From assembly GCA_014204635.1 (NCBI GenBank), contig JACHLS010000002.1, positions 310,001-374,000 on the forward strand: DNA of 64,000 nt. Reading direction: 5' to 3'. The translations under genes were made by a program, and so were the position numbers. The stretch is from Sporosarcina luteola (GTDB lineage: Bacteria > Bacillota > Bacilli > Bacillales_A > Planococcaceae). Below, piece after piece: positions 8,295 to 16,096 of the stretch. Below the pieces are notes generated by a model. That model had not been told where the DNA came from and searched no databases. It worked only from the letters and a program-made list of their open reading frames with translations. Every line of letters starts with the position of its first letter. The stretch's first letter is position 1.

Positions 8295-9752
8295 ATGACC
8301 ATGATCAAAGATAAAATTTATGGAAAAGATACGATATATTTTATTGTCTCTTTGGCAGTACTGTTCGTGTCGTTGTTTTTGCCGACATCCATCGCCCTCG
8401 TAATCACAGCGCTATTTTTCGGGGCGTTTGCCTTTTTAAGACCACAGCAAAGCTTGGTGTTCCTTATCATTTACGTCAGCATCCGGCCATTGCTAGTGGA
8501 AGTCAATTCCGGCGTAAAATTGGTTGGCGATTTGATTACCTTTGTCGCATTTGTACGATTGCTGGTTGCTGCCCGCAAAAATTTATTGAGTCTATTCCAT
8601 TTCAAATTATTTGAATGGGCGCTTTTCCTCCTGTTGATTGCCGGATCGATCAGCGGACTCCTGAATGGCGTACTGACGTCAGCCGTCATTTTCCAGGTCC
8701 GTACATTCATCATCATGTATCTTCTATATTACATTGTGTCGCGTACCCGCTTATCCGAAAGCTGGCTGAAAAGTCTCGCTTGGGTTACGGTTTGGACAGG
8801 CGTCATTGCATCAATCCATGGATTGATCGAAAAGCTGTCATTACGCCAATTTTTGTTGCCTGATGCTTGGAAATATAAAATATTGTCTCCAACAAACGCT
8901 GTAAGGATTTATGGCTTGCCCGGCAACCCGAACTCACTTGCCTTGCTATTGTTTTTCGGCATTTTGGCGATTTTGTTCCTGCAGCAGTTGTACAAAGGGG
9001 AAAAGTACAAATGGTTCTTTAATGTCAACTTGACATTATTTATCGGCATCTTCATCCTTACCTATTCCCGTGGTACTTGGATATCGGCATTTGTCTTCGG
9101 TATTTTATTTATTGTGATGACAAGGAATTGGAAAGTATTGAAGCGGCTTGCGATTGCCGGTGTTACGTCAATTGTTCTTATTTATTTCCCGGTGAATTGG
9201 GGAGTGCATTACATTCAAACGTTAGGCATTTCGCCTGAACCGATAGATCCGGGAAGCATAGGAGGGCGGCTCGGCGAGACATTTGATCAAAAGAATTTGG
9301 ATCTCATGTCGGAAAGCGGACGTTTCTTCTATATCAAAAAAGGATTTGAAATCTTTAACGACTATAAAATAGTCGGTTCTGGGTTTGGCTCCTTCGGTGG
9401 ATCGGCCACGTTGTCCTACGGTTCGCCGATCTATGACCATTATGGGATCCGTTCGGATATATACGGCGGCAAGTATTTCTATTCGGACAACCAATACATC
9501 CAGATCATCACGGAAACGGGTGTGGTAGGCGTCATCCTATTCGCTGTGTTCCTGTTAGGCATGCTGGCCCTTTTCTGGAAACAACGACACACGACATTTG
9601 GAAAATTCATGATCGCCCTCTGGTTTGCGACAGGATTCTCCGGGTTCTACTATAATATTTGGGAATTAAAAATGTATACGATGTTTTATTTCCTATTATT
9701 CGGAGCATTTGCCTCCATGTCAGATCAATATAAGAAATTCGATTTAAAGTAG
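8295..9752 (+). CDS. O-antigen ligase / Wzy-family polysaccharide membrane protein
   Basis: A 485-residue polytopic membrane protein with about 12 hydrophobic segments. It contains the signature region of the O-antigen ligase family: the phrase LTYSRGTWISAFVFGILF near residue 255, then a large extracytoplasmic loop (about 305-400) ending in GSGFGSFGG and the conserved DNQYIQIITETGVVGVILF. Members polymerise or transfer undecaprenyl-linked glycans outside the membrane. In an S-layer organism it may act on the secondary wall polymer or on S-layer glycans, which is inference. The start at ATG 8295 has AAAGGG about 12 bases upstream; a second ATG at 8301 is possible. It is transcribed alone, with its own promoter and a strong terminator. 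Confidence 0.88.
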   Translation: MTMIKDKIYGKDTIYFIVSLAVLFVSLFLPTSIALVITALFFGAFAFLRPQQSLVFLIIYVSIRPLLVEVNSGVKLVGDLITFVAFVRLLVAARKNLLSLFHFKLFEWALFLLLIAGSISGLLNGVLTSAVIFQVRTFIIMYLLYYIVSRTRLSESWLKSLAWVTVWTGVIASIHGLIEKLSLRQFLLPDAWKYKILSPTNAVRIYGLPGNPNSLALLLFFGILAILFLQQLYKGEKYKWFFNVNLTLFIGIFILTYSRGTWISAFVFGILFIVMTRNWKVLKRLAIAGVTSIVLIYFPVNWGVHYIQTLGISPEPIDPGSIGGRLGETFDQKNLDLMSESGRFFYIKKGFEIFNDYKIVGSGFGSFGGSATLSYGSPIYDHYGIRSDIYGGKYFYSDNQYIQIITETGVVGVILFAVFLLGMLALFWKQRHTTFGKFMIALWFATGFSGFYYNIWELKMYTMFYFLLFGAFASMSDQYKKFDLK

Positions 9753-9771
9753 AAATAAAGACATGACTATA

Positions 9772-9795
9772 CCACCCGGGAAGTTCCGGGTGGTT
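9772..9795 (+). terminator. Rho-independent terminator
   Basis: ACCACCCGG and CCGGGTGGT pair perfectly around a short loop and are followed by TTTTTT, 20 bases after the stop of the O-antigen-ligase-like gene. Confidence 0.9.
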
Positions 9796-9925
9796 TTTTC
9801 CTTCTTATGGATTATGGTATTTTACAGTGGGCTCTGGTAAGCTGTAGATTGATTCATAGAAAGGAAGGTGTCGACTTATCAAGCATTCTAGCGTTTCTGT
9901 ACGAAAAATCGGAAAAAAAGTCGCG

Positions 9926-12151
9926 ATGACAGTTGCAGCTGTCTCTCTTATACTCTCAGTCCCGGCAGGAGCCTCGGCCAAAACAACCACAGTCGAGAGC
10001 TATCCCGTTTCCTCAGGTGTGACGTATTCCCACTATACACACGCAGGAACAAATCACGTAAACCATTTACAGGTGAATCTAAACGATCCCTATACGAAAT
10101 TGGCGGTAGGCCTCCCGTCTCCCATAGCCAAGACGGATGCAACTACGACTCTCGCCAATCGGGATTCAAAGGATGGCAACCGGGTGGTCGGTGCAGTGAA
10201 TGCATCATTTTTCGACATGAAATCGGGACTTCCGATTTATTTGATTTCGCAAGGGAATGAAATTGTAAATGGTGGAGCGATTTCAAGCTCACCGGATTAC
10301 TATGTCAGCCAGCCGATTGCTTTCGGCGTCATGAAGGATGGACGAGCTGAAATTGATCACTTCAACTTTAATGTTTCCATCAATCATGGTGGGACAGACT
10401 ATAAAATGACTGGCTTGAATCGGGAACGGCAAGCAGGAGAAACCATTGTCTTTACGCCGCAGTATCTATCAAAAAATACGAATTCCAATGAATTCGGAAT
10501 TGAAATTGTGGTGGATACAGGTTCACCGATCACCTCTACATATTACGGTCAGCAATTGACCGGAAACGTTTTAAAAGTACGTGATTACGGTTCAAAAGAA
10601 AAAGTAGAGATTCCATCCACCGGCTTCGTCATCTCAGCTCATGGGGAACGTGCGCTTGAACGGTTGAAAGGAATCAAGCAAGGCGACAGCGTGTCCCTTT
10701 CCATTACAATTGATGATAAATGGAAGGATTCCGAGTTTATGTTAGCGAGCGGGCCGATGCTGTTGAAAGACGGCAAGCCGAATATTACAATGAATACGTC
10801 TAACTGGCGGGCGAAGGCCATGACAGCAAGGACAGCGATTGCAATCAGCAAAGATAAGAAGCAAGTTCATCTTGTTACGGTCGACAGCCGCAGTGGTTAT
10901 AGCAGCGGCATGACTTTGACTCAATTTGCAAATTATTTGGCGGCACAGGGATACGATCGTGCTTTGAACTTTGACGGCGGCGGATCTACAACGCTGGGAC
11001 TCCGTAAACATGGCAGCAATACGGTTGTGTTAGGGAACCGCACAACCAATTCCAGTCAACGGAAAGTTTCGGCTATCGTAGAAGCAGTCAGCACTGCACC
11101 GGTAAGCGATCCTGGTATCATTAGCGTTTCCCGCGGACAGGTTGGCCAAGTATTGGTCGGAGCGACAGTACCGCTTACTTTGAATTACGTTTTGGATGCC
11201 TATTACAATCCATTGAAAGCGGATGCCTCTCTAGTGGAAGTGACTTCTGAAAAAGGGAAAATAAAAGGAGCGGGCATGGGATACACAGCTCTTGAAGCAG
11301 GTGAAGACCGTGTCAGCGTCAACTATGGCGAAGCAACACAGTCCTTCCCGGTTACGGTGGTAGATGCTCCTGCGAAGTTGACACTGTCACCAAGCACATC
11401 GAAGGTCGATCCAGGTTCGACCGTTTCATTCAAAGTGAATGCGACCGATGGACAAGGCAAACCGATCATATATTCACCGGAACAAGTCCAGTGGGGCGTG
11501 ACGGGGAATATTGGAACCATCAGCAGTTCGGGTGTCTTCAAGGCATCCTCAGTTCCGGGAAGCGGTAAAGTGACCGCTTCACTCGGTACGAAAACGGTCT
11601 CTGTGTCGATTGACCTGTCTGACGGTACGGCAGCATTCAAAGATATTCCTGCTGACCACGCTTATTATACGGAAATCCGTTATTTGAAGGACCATGGTTA
11701 TATCAAGGGGGACATCGACGGCAAGTTTAATCCGGGCCAAACGCTCTCCCGTGAGCATGCGGCAGTCATCCTGAGCCGAGTGTTCAATGTCGATACAACA
11801 AATGCAGGAGCGCAGAAGTTCTCCGACGTCCCTTCGACGCACCGTTATTACAATGAAATCAATGCGATTGCCAATGCGGGCCTCGTCGGCGGAAGCAACG
11901 GCAAGTTTAACCCGACAGGAGAATTGACGCGTGCTCAAATGGCTGCGATTCTTGTAAAAGCTTATGAGCTGAAAGGCGAATCTGCGAAGAAATTCAAAGA
12001 TGTGCCAACAGATCATTGGGCATACAAGCAAATTCACATTTTAGCCAACCATGGCATTACGACAGGGAATGAAAAAGGCAATTTCGAGCCGAACAAGCCG
12101 GTTAATCGTGCACAGTTCAGCGCATTCCTCTATCGCAGCATGACAAAATAG
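9926..12151 (+). CDS. SLH-anchored phosphodiester glycosidase (NAGPA family) with Ig-like region
   Basis: Exported, 741 residues counted from the first ATG. The NAGPA (phosphodiester glycosidase) domain spans about 85-388, with VGAVNASFFDM near its start and the hallmark NFDGGGSTTLG at 348-358. Members remove GlcNAc from a phosphodiester or cut similar sugar-phosphodiester links, so wall polymers are plausible substrates here. A beta-rich, Ig-like region (about 395-565) follows, then three SLH modules (about 571-741, for example GYIKGDIDGKFNPGQTLSRE). The start is uncertain. From ATG 9926 the signal peptide has no positive N-region and no good ribosome site. The frame stays open back to 9860 and would give a Lys/Arg-rich N-region if translation began at ATC 9878, 9 bases after AAGGAAGG. 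csaB follows. Confidence 0.9.
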   Translation: MTVAAVSLILSVPAGASAKTTTVESYPVSSGVTYSHYTHAGTNHVNHLQVNLNDPYTKLAVGLPSPIAKTDATTTLANRDSKDGNRVVGAVNASFFDMKSGLPIYLISQGNEIVNGGAISSSPDYYVSQPIAFGVMKDGRAEIDHFNFNVSINHGGTDYKMTGLNRERQAGETIVFTPQYLSKNTNSNEFGIEIVVDTGSPITSTYYGQQLTGNVLKVRDYGSKEKVEIPSTGFVISAHGERALERLKGIKQGDSVSLSITIDDKWKDSEFMLASGPMLLKDGKPNITMNTSNWRAKAMTARTAIAISKDKKQVHLVTVDSRSGYSSGMTLTQFANYLAAQGYDRALNFDGGGSTTLGLRKHGSNTVVLGNRTTNSSQRKVSAIVEAVSTAPVSDPGIISVSRGQVGQVLVGATVPLTLNYVLDAYYNPLKADASLVEVTSEKGKIKGAGMGYTALEAGEDRVSVNYGEATQSFPVTVVDAPAKLTLSPSTSKVDPGSTVSFKVNATDGQGKPIIYSPEQVQWGVTGNIGTISSSGVFKASSVPGSGKVTASLGTKTVSVSIDLSDGTAAFKDIPADHAYYTEIRYLKDHGYIKGDIDGKFNPGQTLSREHAAVILSRVFNVDTTNAGAQKFSDVPSTHRYYNEINAIANAGLVGGSNGKFNPTGELTRAQMAAILVKAYELKGESAKKFKDVPTDHWAYKQIHILANHGITTGNEKGNFEPNKPVNRAQFSAFLYRSMTK

Positions 12152-12163
12152 TCGACTAGCAAG

Positions 12164-12192
12164 CCGTCCTTCTTCGGAAGGGCGGTTTTTTT
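12164..12192 (+). terminator. Rho-independent terminator with TTCG loop
   Basis: CCGTCCTTC pairs with GGAAGGGCGG around a TTCG tetraloop and is followed by a run of seven T, just after the NAGPA-SLH gene. Confidence 0.92.
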
Positions 12193-12337
12193 GCAGGAGC
12201 GATGTCGTAACTGAGTCAGTGCTTGTGAATTTGCATGCTCGGAAAGTAGATAAGCTATAGTGTAGTGGAAGTGTCCTCAGGGCAAGTCAAAGTGTAGGGC
12301 ATGTTGTCTACCATTTTCATGAAAACAGCAACCATGC

Positions 12338-12343
12338 TATAAT
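12338..12343 (+). promoter_or_regulatory. Extended -10 promoter of csaB
   Basis: ATGCTATAATG: a consensus TATAAT with an upstream TG, 31 bases before the csaB start. It shows the same extended -10 word as the promoters at 8230 and 32340. Confidence 0.5.
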
Positions 12344-12373
12344 GAAGGCATTAAGGATAAAGGAAGTTTGCTA

Positions 12374-13513
12374 ATGAGAATTGGAATTGTAGGAAATTAC
12401 GGAAATGACAATAACGGAGACGAGGCGATCCTGCTCAGTTTAATTAAGCAGGTGACTGCTACGTTTTCCATTGATAGCAAGCAGATTACAGTATTCAGCA
12501 ATAATCCGAAGCAGACGGCGACACGGTATGGGGTCGATAGTTTTCCGCTTTATTATAAACAAGGAAATGCAGCCAAAACCTTTTTCGTAACGTATCAACA
12601 CAATAAACGGATTGTTCGCACGTTTGATCTGTTGATTATCGGCGGCGGCGGTATCCTGATGGATCTCTACAAACGAGAGGCGCCGTTGTATGGATCCTAT
12701 GCCATGATGGCGAAAAACTCGAATGTGCCCTATGTCATCTATGGTTGTGGTGCGGGTCCGCTGAATACGAGTCTTGGCAAATGGTTCATCCGCTATATGT
12801 GCAAACATGCAGAGAGCGTGTCTGTCCGGGATCCGGAGTCCGCCCAATTGCTTCAATCGGTCGGCGTCACCAAGCCTGTTGATGTGATCGGCGATCCGGC
12901 TTTCTCCTTGCGCAAAGAACATGTGGAAAAATCGGATGCCCCGTCGCAAATTGGAGTGACGGCAGTCCCTTATTACAATGCTGATTACTGGCCGGAAGGC
13001 AATCCAACCATCTATCAGGATTATGTAGACGGAATGGCAAAAAATCTAGATACGCTGGCAGAACAGTTTAACGTTCAGATCAACTTTTTTGCGACCAAAT
13101 TTCCGCAGGATGCAAACGTGACAAAAGATATCCAAGCACAGATGAAACATGCTGATAAGACGATCGTGTTGGATGAAAACCTTTTGCCTGAGCGGATTTT
13201 GGAAATGACAGAGCAACAGGACATTGTCATTGGGACGAGGTTGCATTCTTTGATCTTGGCAACTTGCACGGAAACGCCGATCATGGCAATTTCCTATCAC
13301 CATAAAGTGAACGACTTCATGAAATTGGCGGAGTTGGATCGGTACGCTTTCCCGATTGGAGAAATTCATCGGAATTCAACTCTGTTTGCGAAGGCATTCA
13401 GGCAGATGGCTGACAACTGGCCAGCCACACTGGAGGAAACGGAGCGACTGTCCGAGCAATTATATGAGGAATCTATGAAAGGCACTCGCCAGTTTATTGA
13501 TGCCATCAAATAA
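12374..13513 (+). CDS. csaB: Polysaccharide pyruvyl transferase CsaB
   Basis: CsaB adds ketal pyruvate to the secondary wall polymer; SLH domains dock on the pyruvylated sugar, so this gene explains the seven SLH proteins around it. The product is 379 residues, the normal CsaB length. The N-terminal phrase IGIVGNYGNDNNGDEAIL is typical of the family, as are LLIIGGGGILMD near residue 95, SVSVRDPES and, toward the C-terminus, IVIGTRLHSLILA. ATG at 12374 is chosen because AAAGGAAG lies 7 bases before it; a TTG at 12368 is too close to that site. It is a cytoplasmic enzyme using phosphoenolpyruvate (family knowledge). It has its own promoter and a terminator at 13590. Confidence 0.95.
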   Translation: MRIGIVGNYGNDNNGDEAILLSLIKQVTATFSIDSKQITVFSNNPKQTATRYGVDSFPLYYKQGNAAKTFFVTYQHNKRIVRTFDLLIIGGGGILMDLYKREAPLYGSYAMMAKNSNVPYVIYGCGAGPLNTSLGKWFIRYMCKHAESVSVRDPESAQLLQSVGVTKPVDVIGDPAFSLRKEHVEKSDAPSQIGVTAVPYYNADYWPEGNPTIYQDYVDGMAKNLDTLAEQFNVQINFFATKFPQDANVTKDIQAQMKHADKTIVLDENLLPERILEMTEQQDIVIGTRLHSLILATCTETPIMAISYHHKVNDFMKLAELDRYAFPIGEIHRNSTLFAKAFRQMADNWPATLEETERLSEQLYEESMKGTRQFIDAIK

Positions 13514-13589
13514 AATAGCAATTTTTAGATGACCATCCAATCGTAACGGTTTTGGTTAGTGTGGAAAAACAGTAAAAAGCACAGCATTT

Positions 13590-13628
13590 GGGGACACAAT
13601 TCGCATATGAATTGATGTCCCCTTTTTT
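13590..13628 (+). terminator. Rho-independent terminator of csaB
   Basis: GGGGACA...AATTC pairs with GAATT...TGTCCCC (13590-13622) and is followed by six T. Confidence 0.85.
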
Positions 13629-13897
13629 GTTATTACATTAGTATTTAGAAGCTATATATATACAAACAAGTACTGGAATTAGCACAAACATTAATAGTAT
13701 CGCACTAAATTAATATAACTTTATTAATTCCATTATTAAAACGGCTGACTGGGGTGGAAAATAAAGCATGTACAAAAACTGATTCAAAATATAGAAATGT
13801 CTTTTTATTAACATTCGTTTGAATTACAATAAATTTTATAAAGACCTTTTAGGCTATAACCTTATAATGGAATAAATAAGGGGGCAATAAAATCAAA
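13629..13897. other. AT-rich intergenic region
   Basis: Markedly AT-rich compared with the flanks, with no gene seen. A TATAAT at 13863-13868 lies 30 bases before the next lipoprotein gene, with no good -35. Confidence 0.4.
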
Positions 13898-14320
13898 ATG
13901 TTTAAGTATTTTATTTTCATTATTGGGATATTTTCAATGATATTAGTGGGGTGTTCAACTGATTTACAAAACACGGAACAAAGTATAGTAGTCGAAAAGA
14001 GTATTGGCGATGAAAATAACTATGAAGACTTCAGAGAGGTTACTGACAATGAGCAAGTTCAAAAAATAAAAGAGATTTTAAAGGAGGCAAATTGGATAAA
14101 TGCAAAAGCAGAAATGGCTTCCCCTCCTGTTTACAGATTTGCATTTCGTAATAATAACCCTAACCTTGAAGTTAAAGCGCCATTATATCAACTATGGATG
14201 ACTCCAAACGATGATAACGTAGAACTCATCCGTGATGGAAATGCATATGTCAAATTAGATAAAATTATGTCAGGGGAGCTATTTGAAATCATTACAGGAG
14301 AAAAATTAACGGACCAGTGA
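13898..14320 (+). CDS. Small AT-rich lipoprotein gene
   Basis: A 140-residue exported lipoprotein: signal peptide MFKYFIFIIGIFSMILVGC, with the lipobox LVGC giving Cys19 as the lipid-modified residue. The mature part is acidic and has no family I can name. AAGGGGG lies about 13 bases before the ATG. The gene and its 5' region are clearly richer in A and T (codons such as aat, aaa, att) than the genes on both sides, which suggests recent acquisition. It is followed by a very long terminator hairpin. The role is unknown. Confidence 0.75.
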   Translation: MFKYFIFIIGIFSMILVGCSTDLQNTEQSIVVEKSIGDENNYEDFREVTDNEQVQKIKEILKEANWINAKAEMASPPVYRFAFRNNNPNLEVKAPLYQLWMTPNDDNVELIRDGNAYVKLDKIMSGELFEIITGEKLTDQ

Positions 14321-14371
14321 ATCCAATTGTCAATTGGCATTGCGTTCGAGTCCATTTAGACTTATTTAAAG

Positions 14372-14415
14372 GCAAACAAACACGCGCTCAGGAAATCCTG
14401 AGCGTTTTTGTTTGC
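14372..14415 (+). terminator. Long rho-independent terminator
   Basis: GCAAACAAA...CGCTCAGGA pairs with TCCTGAGCG...TTTGTTTGC, about 20 base pairs with one small bulge; the T-rich descending arm forms the tail. Confidence 0.88.
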
Positions 14416-14494
14416 TTTATCCATTTCAATTTGTTGTCTGAATGTATGCGGATGGGTTGTGAGTTAAATTGCTATTCGTGTTTCTATACACATC

Positions 14495-14531
14495 AATGAC
14501 CCGTTAATCCAAACGGTGGTCATTTTTTTAT
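14495..14531 (+). terminator. Second hairpin terminator upstream of the tetR-type gene
   Basis: AATGACCCGTT pairs with AACGGTGGTCATT (14512-14524) and is followed by seven T. It lies just upstream of the promoter at 14546, insulating the efflux operon from the lipoprotein gene. Confidence 0.7.
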
Positions 14532-14545
14532 TCCAACAGTTCCGC

Positions 14546-14574
14546 TTGACGTTATTCAGTCTGCCCTTTATGAT
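14546..14574 (+). promoter_or_regulatory. Sigma-A promoter of the TetR-SMR operon
   Basis: TTGACG (14546-14551), a 17-base spacer and TATGAT (14569-14574): a near-consensus promoter 50 bases before the regulator gene. Confidence 0.8.
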
Positions 14575-14600
14575 GGTACTATAAAATATTTTCTAGTACC
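14575..14600 (+). promoter_or_regulatory. Palindromic operator, probably of the TetR-type regulator
   Basis: A 26-base palindrome with arms GGTACTA and TAGTACC and a symmetric A/T-rich centre; only one of its 13 base pairs is broken. It starts directly after the -10 and covers the expected transcription start, an arrangement that suits autorepression of the regulator-efflux operon. Confidence 0.75.
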
Positions 14601-14624
14601 AATGTTGGAGAGAGGAGAGACCAT

Positions 14625-15185
14625 GTGAAAGAGAGGCTGCAACAAGCGGTTTTGGAGTTAATTGTGGACAAAGGATTGAAATTCACGATAAGTGACATCG
14701 CTGCTAAAGTAGCGATTAGTAAGAGAACTTTTTACGAGCATTTTAGTTCGAAACAGCACATTATCGAGACAATTGTAGACGAAGCGATAGAGGAGGTAAA
14801 ACAACGGGAACGGTCGATATTCAATAGGGAAGATTGGTCTTGCGAACAAAAATTGAGGGATATCTTATTGATCGTGCCCAGTGGACTGCAAGTTGAGGAT
14901 ACTGTCCTGTTAGACCAAATGAAGCGGTTTGCTCCGAATGAGTGGCTAAAAATAGAAAAGCTTTTACGCGAGGAATGGGAAACGGTCCAACAGATTATTG
15001 AATTAGGAATAAACAACGGGGAGTTTCGTCCAATGGATGTTCCGAGTGTCATTCAAGTATTGCGAGGGGCTTCTATGGCGATTTTCGATCCCGAATTCCA
15101 AAACCATTCAGCAAAGCCATTGGCTGAAGTGGTCGAGACAATGGTTGATCTCGTAATGCACGGAATAGTTGATCGAAAGGAATGA
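14625..15185 (+). CDS. TetR-family repressor (YvaF-like)
   Basis: A 186-residue regulator. The N-terminal helix-turn-helix of the TetR family is clear at about residues 10-50 (FTISDIAAKVAISKRTFYEH, then FSSKQHIIE). The C-terminal ligand domain is divergent, as usual. The start is GTG at 14625 with GAGAGGAGAGA 6 bases upstream; the ATG two bases earlier is out of frame and hits a stop at once. The stop overlaps the start of the SMR transporter gene (ATGA). Gene order regulator-SMR-DUF5360 matches the B. subtilis yvaF/yvaE/yvaD set, from memory. It likely represses its own operon through the palindrome at 14575; the inducer is unknown. Confidence 0.92.
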   Translation: MKERLQQAVLELIVDKGLKFTISDIAAKVAISKRTFYEHFSSKQHIIETIVDEAIEEVKQRERSIFNREDWSCEQKLRDILLIVPSGLQVEDTVLLDQMKRFAPNEWLKIEKLLREEWETVQQIIELGINNGEFRPMDVPSVIQVLRGASMAIFDPEFQNHSAKPLAEVVETMVDLVMHGIVDRKE

Positions 15186-15571
15186 AGCACTTGGCTTGGG
15201 TATATTTGTCGATGGCCATCTTGTTTGAAATTATCGGAACTCTTTCAATGAAACTATCCGAAGGGTTTACAAAAGGTGTACCATCCGTCTTAATGGTTGT
15301 GTTTTACATACTTGCTTTTGCCAGTTTGAATTTTTCACTAAAGACCCTACCCGTCAGCGTTGCATACGCAATCTGGTCTGGTATCGGGACAGCGGCAATC
15401 GCGGTCCTCGGTTATTATTTTTTCAGGGAGACGTTGACTGTCACAAAAGTGATAGCCATCGGGCTGATTATTGCCGGAGTGGTTTTATTACATAGTGGTG
15501 ATCATTTTGTGCAAAAAGCACCAAGCGGGAAAACGTCGAGCTTGCATAAGATGGAGGGGGAAAATGGATAG
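15182..15571 (+). CDS. Small multidrug resistance (SMR) efflux protein, YvaE-like
   Basis: A 129-residue protein with four transmembrane helices. The membrane-embedded glutamate that SMR proteins use for proton/drug exchange is Glu16 in SMAILFEIIGTLSMKLSEGF. SVAYAIWSGIGTAAIAVLGY in the third helix and GLIIAGVVLLHSG in the fourth are typical. Such proteins exchange protons for cationic drugs or guanidinium-like compounds across the cytoplasmic membrane. The C-terminus carries about 20 extra polar residues. It overlaps the regulator by 4 bases and the next gene by 8 bases, so the three genes are translationally coupled. The substrate is not predictable. Confidence 0.93.
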   Translation: MKHLAWVYLSMAILFEIIGTLSMKLSEGFTKGVPSVLMVVFYILAFASLNFSLKTLPVSVAYAIWSGIGTAAIAVLGYYFFRETLTVTKVIAIGLIIAGVVLLHSGDHFVQKAPSGKTSSLHKMEGENG

Positions 15572-15992
15572 GATTCAACAAGAACCGTCGATGCGGGTCT
15601 TACAATGGTTTTTTGTAGTGATTGATGTGTCTTTCATCTTGTACTTTAGTGCCACGGCACTTAAAATGATCCCGTTGGAATATGCGTATTCGGATTATAC
15701 CAATCCCATTTTGATAGCATGGAATTGGTCCTTCTTTCCACTCGATATGGCCATTTCTGTAACTGGGCTGTCCTCCATCTATTTGAACCGCAAGGGTCGT
15801 TCGGAGTGGAAATCGTTTGCGTTAATTTCGCTCGTGCTTACGTTTTGCTCGGGACTGATGGCCATTTCCTATTGGACCATCCGGTTGGAGTTTGATCCGA
15901 GTTGGTGGGCTTTAAATCTAGCTTTAATGCTCTATCCATTGTTTTTTATTCCTCGTTTTATTAAATCAAGCCAAGTTGCAAGTCAATATTGA
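15564..15992 (+). CDS. YvaD-like (DUF5360) membrane protein
   Basis: A 142-residue membrane protein with four predicted helices (about 10-35, 50-75, 85-108 and 115-135). It starts at ATG 15564 inside the end of the SMR gene, with GGAGGGGG 5 bases upstream. The phrases ALKMIPLEYAYSDYTNPI and WNWSFFPLDMAISVTGL fit what I recall of B. subtilis YvaD (DUF5360), which is also next to an SMR gene and a TetR gene. Function is unknown; the conserved linkage suggests an accessory role in efflux. A weak hairpin (CCCTC/GAGGG, 16015-16033, then TTTT) may end the operon. Confidence 0.8.
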   Translation: MDRIQQEPSMRVLQWFFVVIDVSFILYFSATALKMIPLEYAYSDYTNPILIAWNWSFFPLDMAISVTGLSSIYLNRKGRSEWKSFALISLVLTFCSGLMAISYWTIRLEFDPSWWALNLALMLYPLFFIPRFIKSSQVASQY

Positions 15993-16096
15993 GCTGAAAC
16001 CTTCCCTGCCTTTGCCCTCATAAGAGAAGAGGGTTTTCCTCCCTGCATCACGAATAGTAGCAAGGGAAGAAACGAATGCAATGAGGGGGATGAACG

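Noticed and set aside
14317-14499. Open frame of 60 codons after the AT-rich lipoprotein gene
   Set aside because: It runs straight through the long terminator hairpin at 14372-14415 and has no ribosome site.
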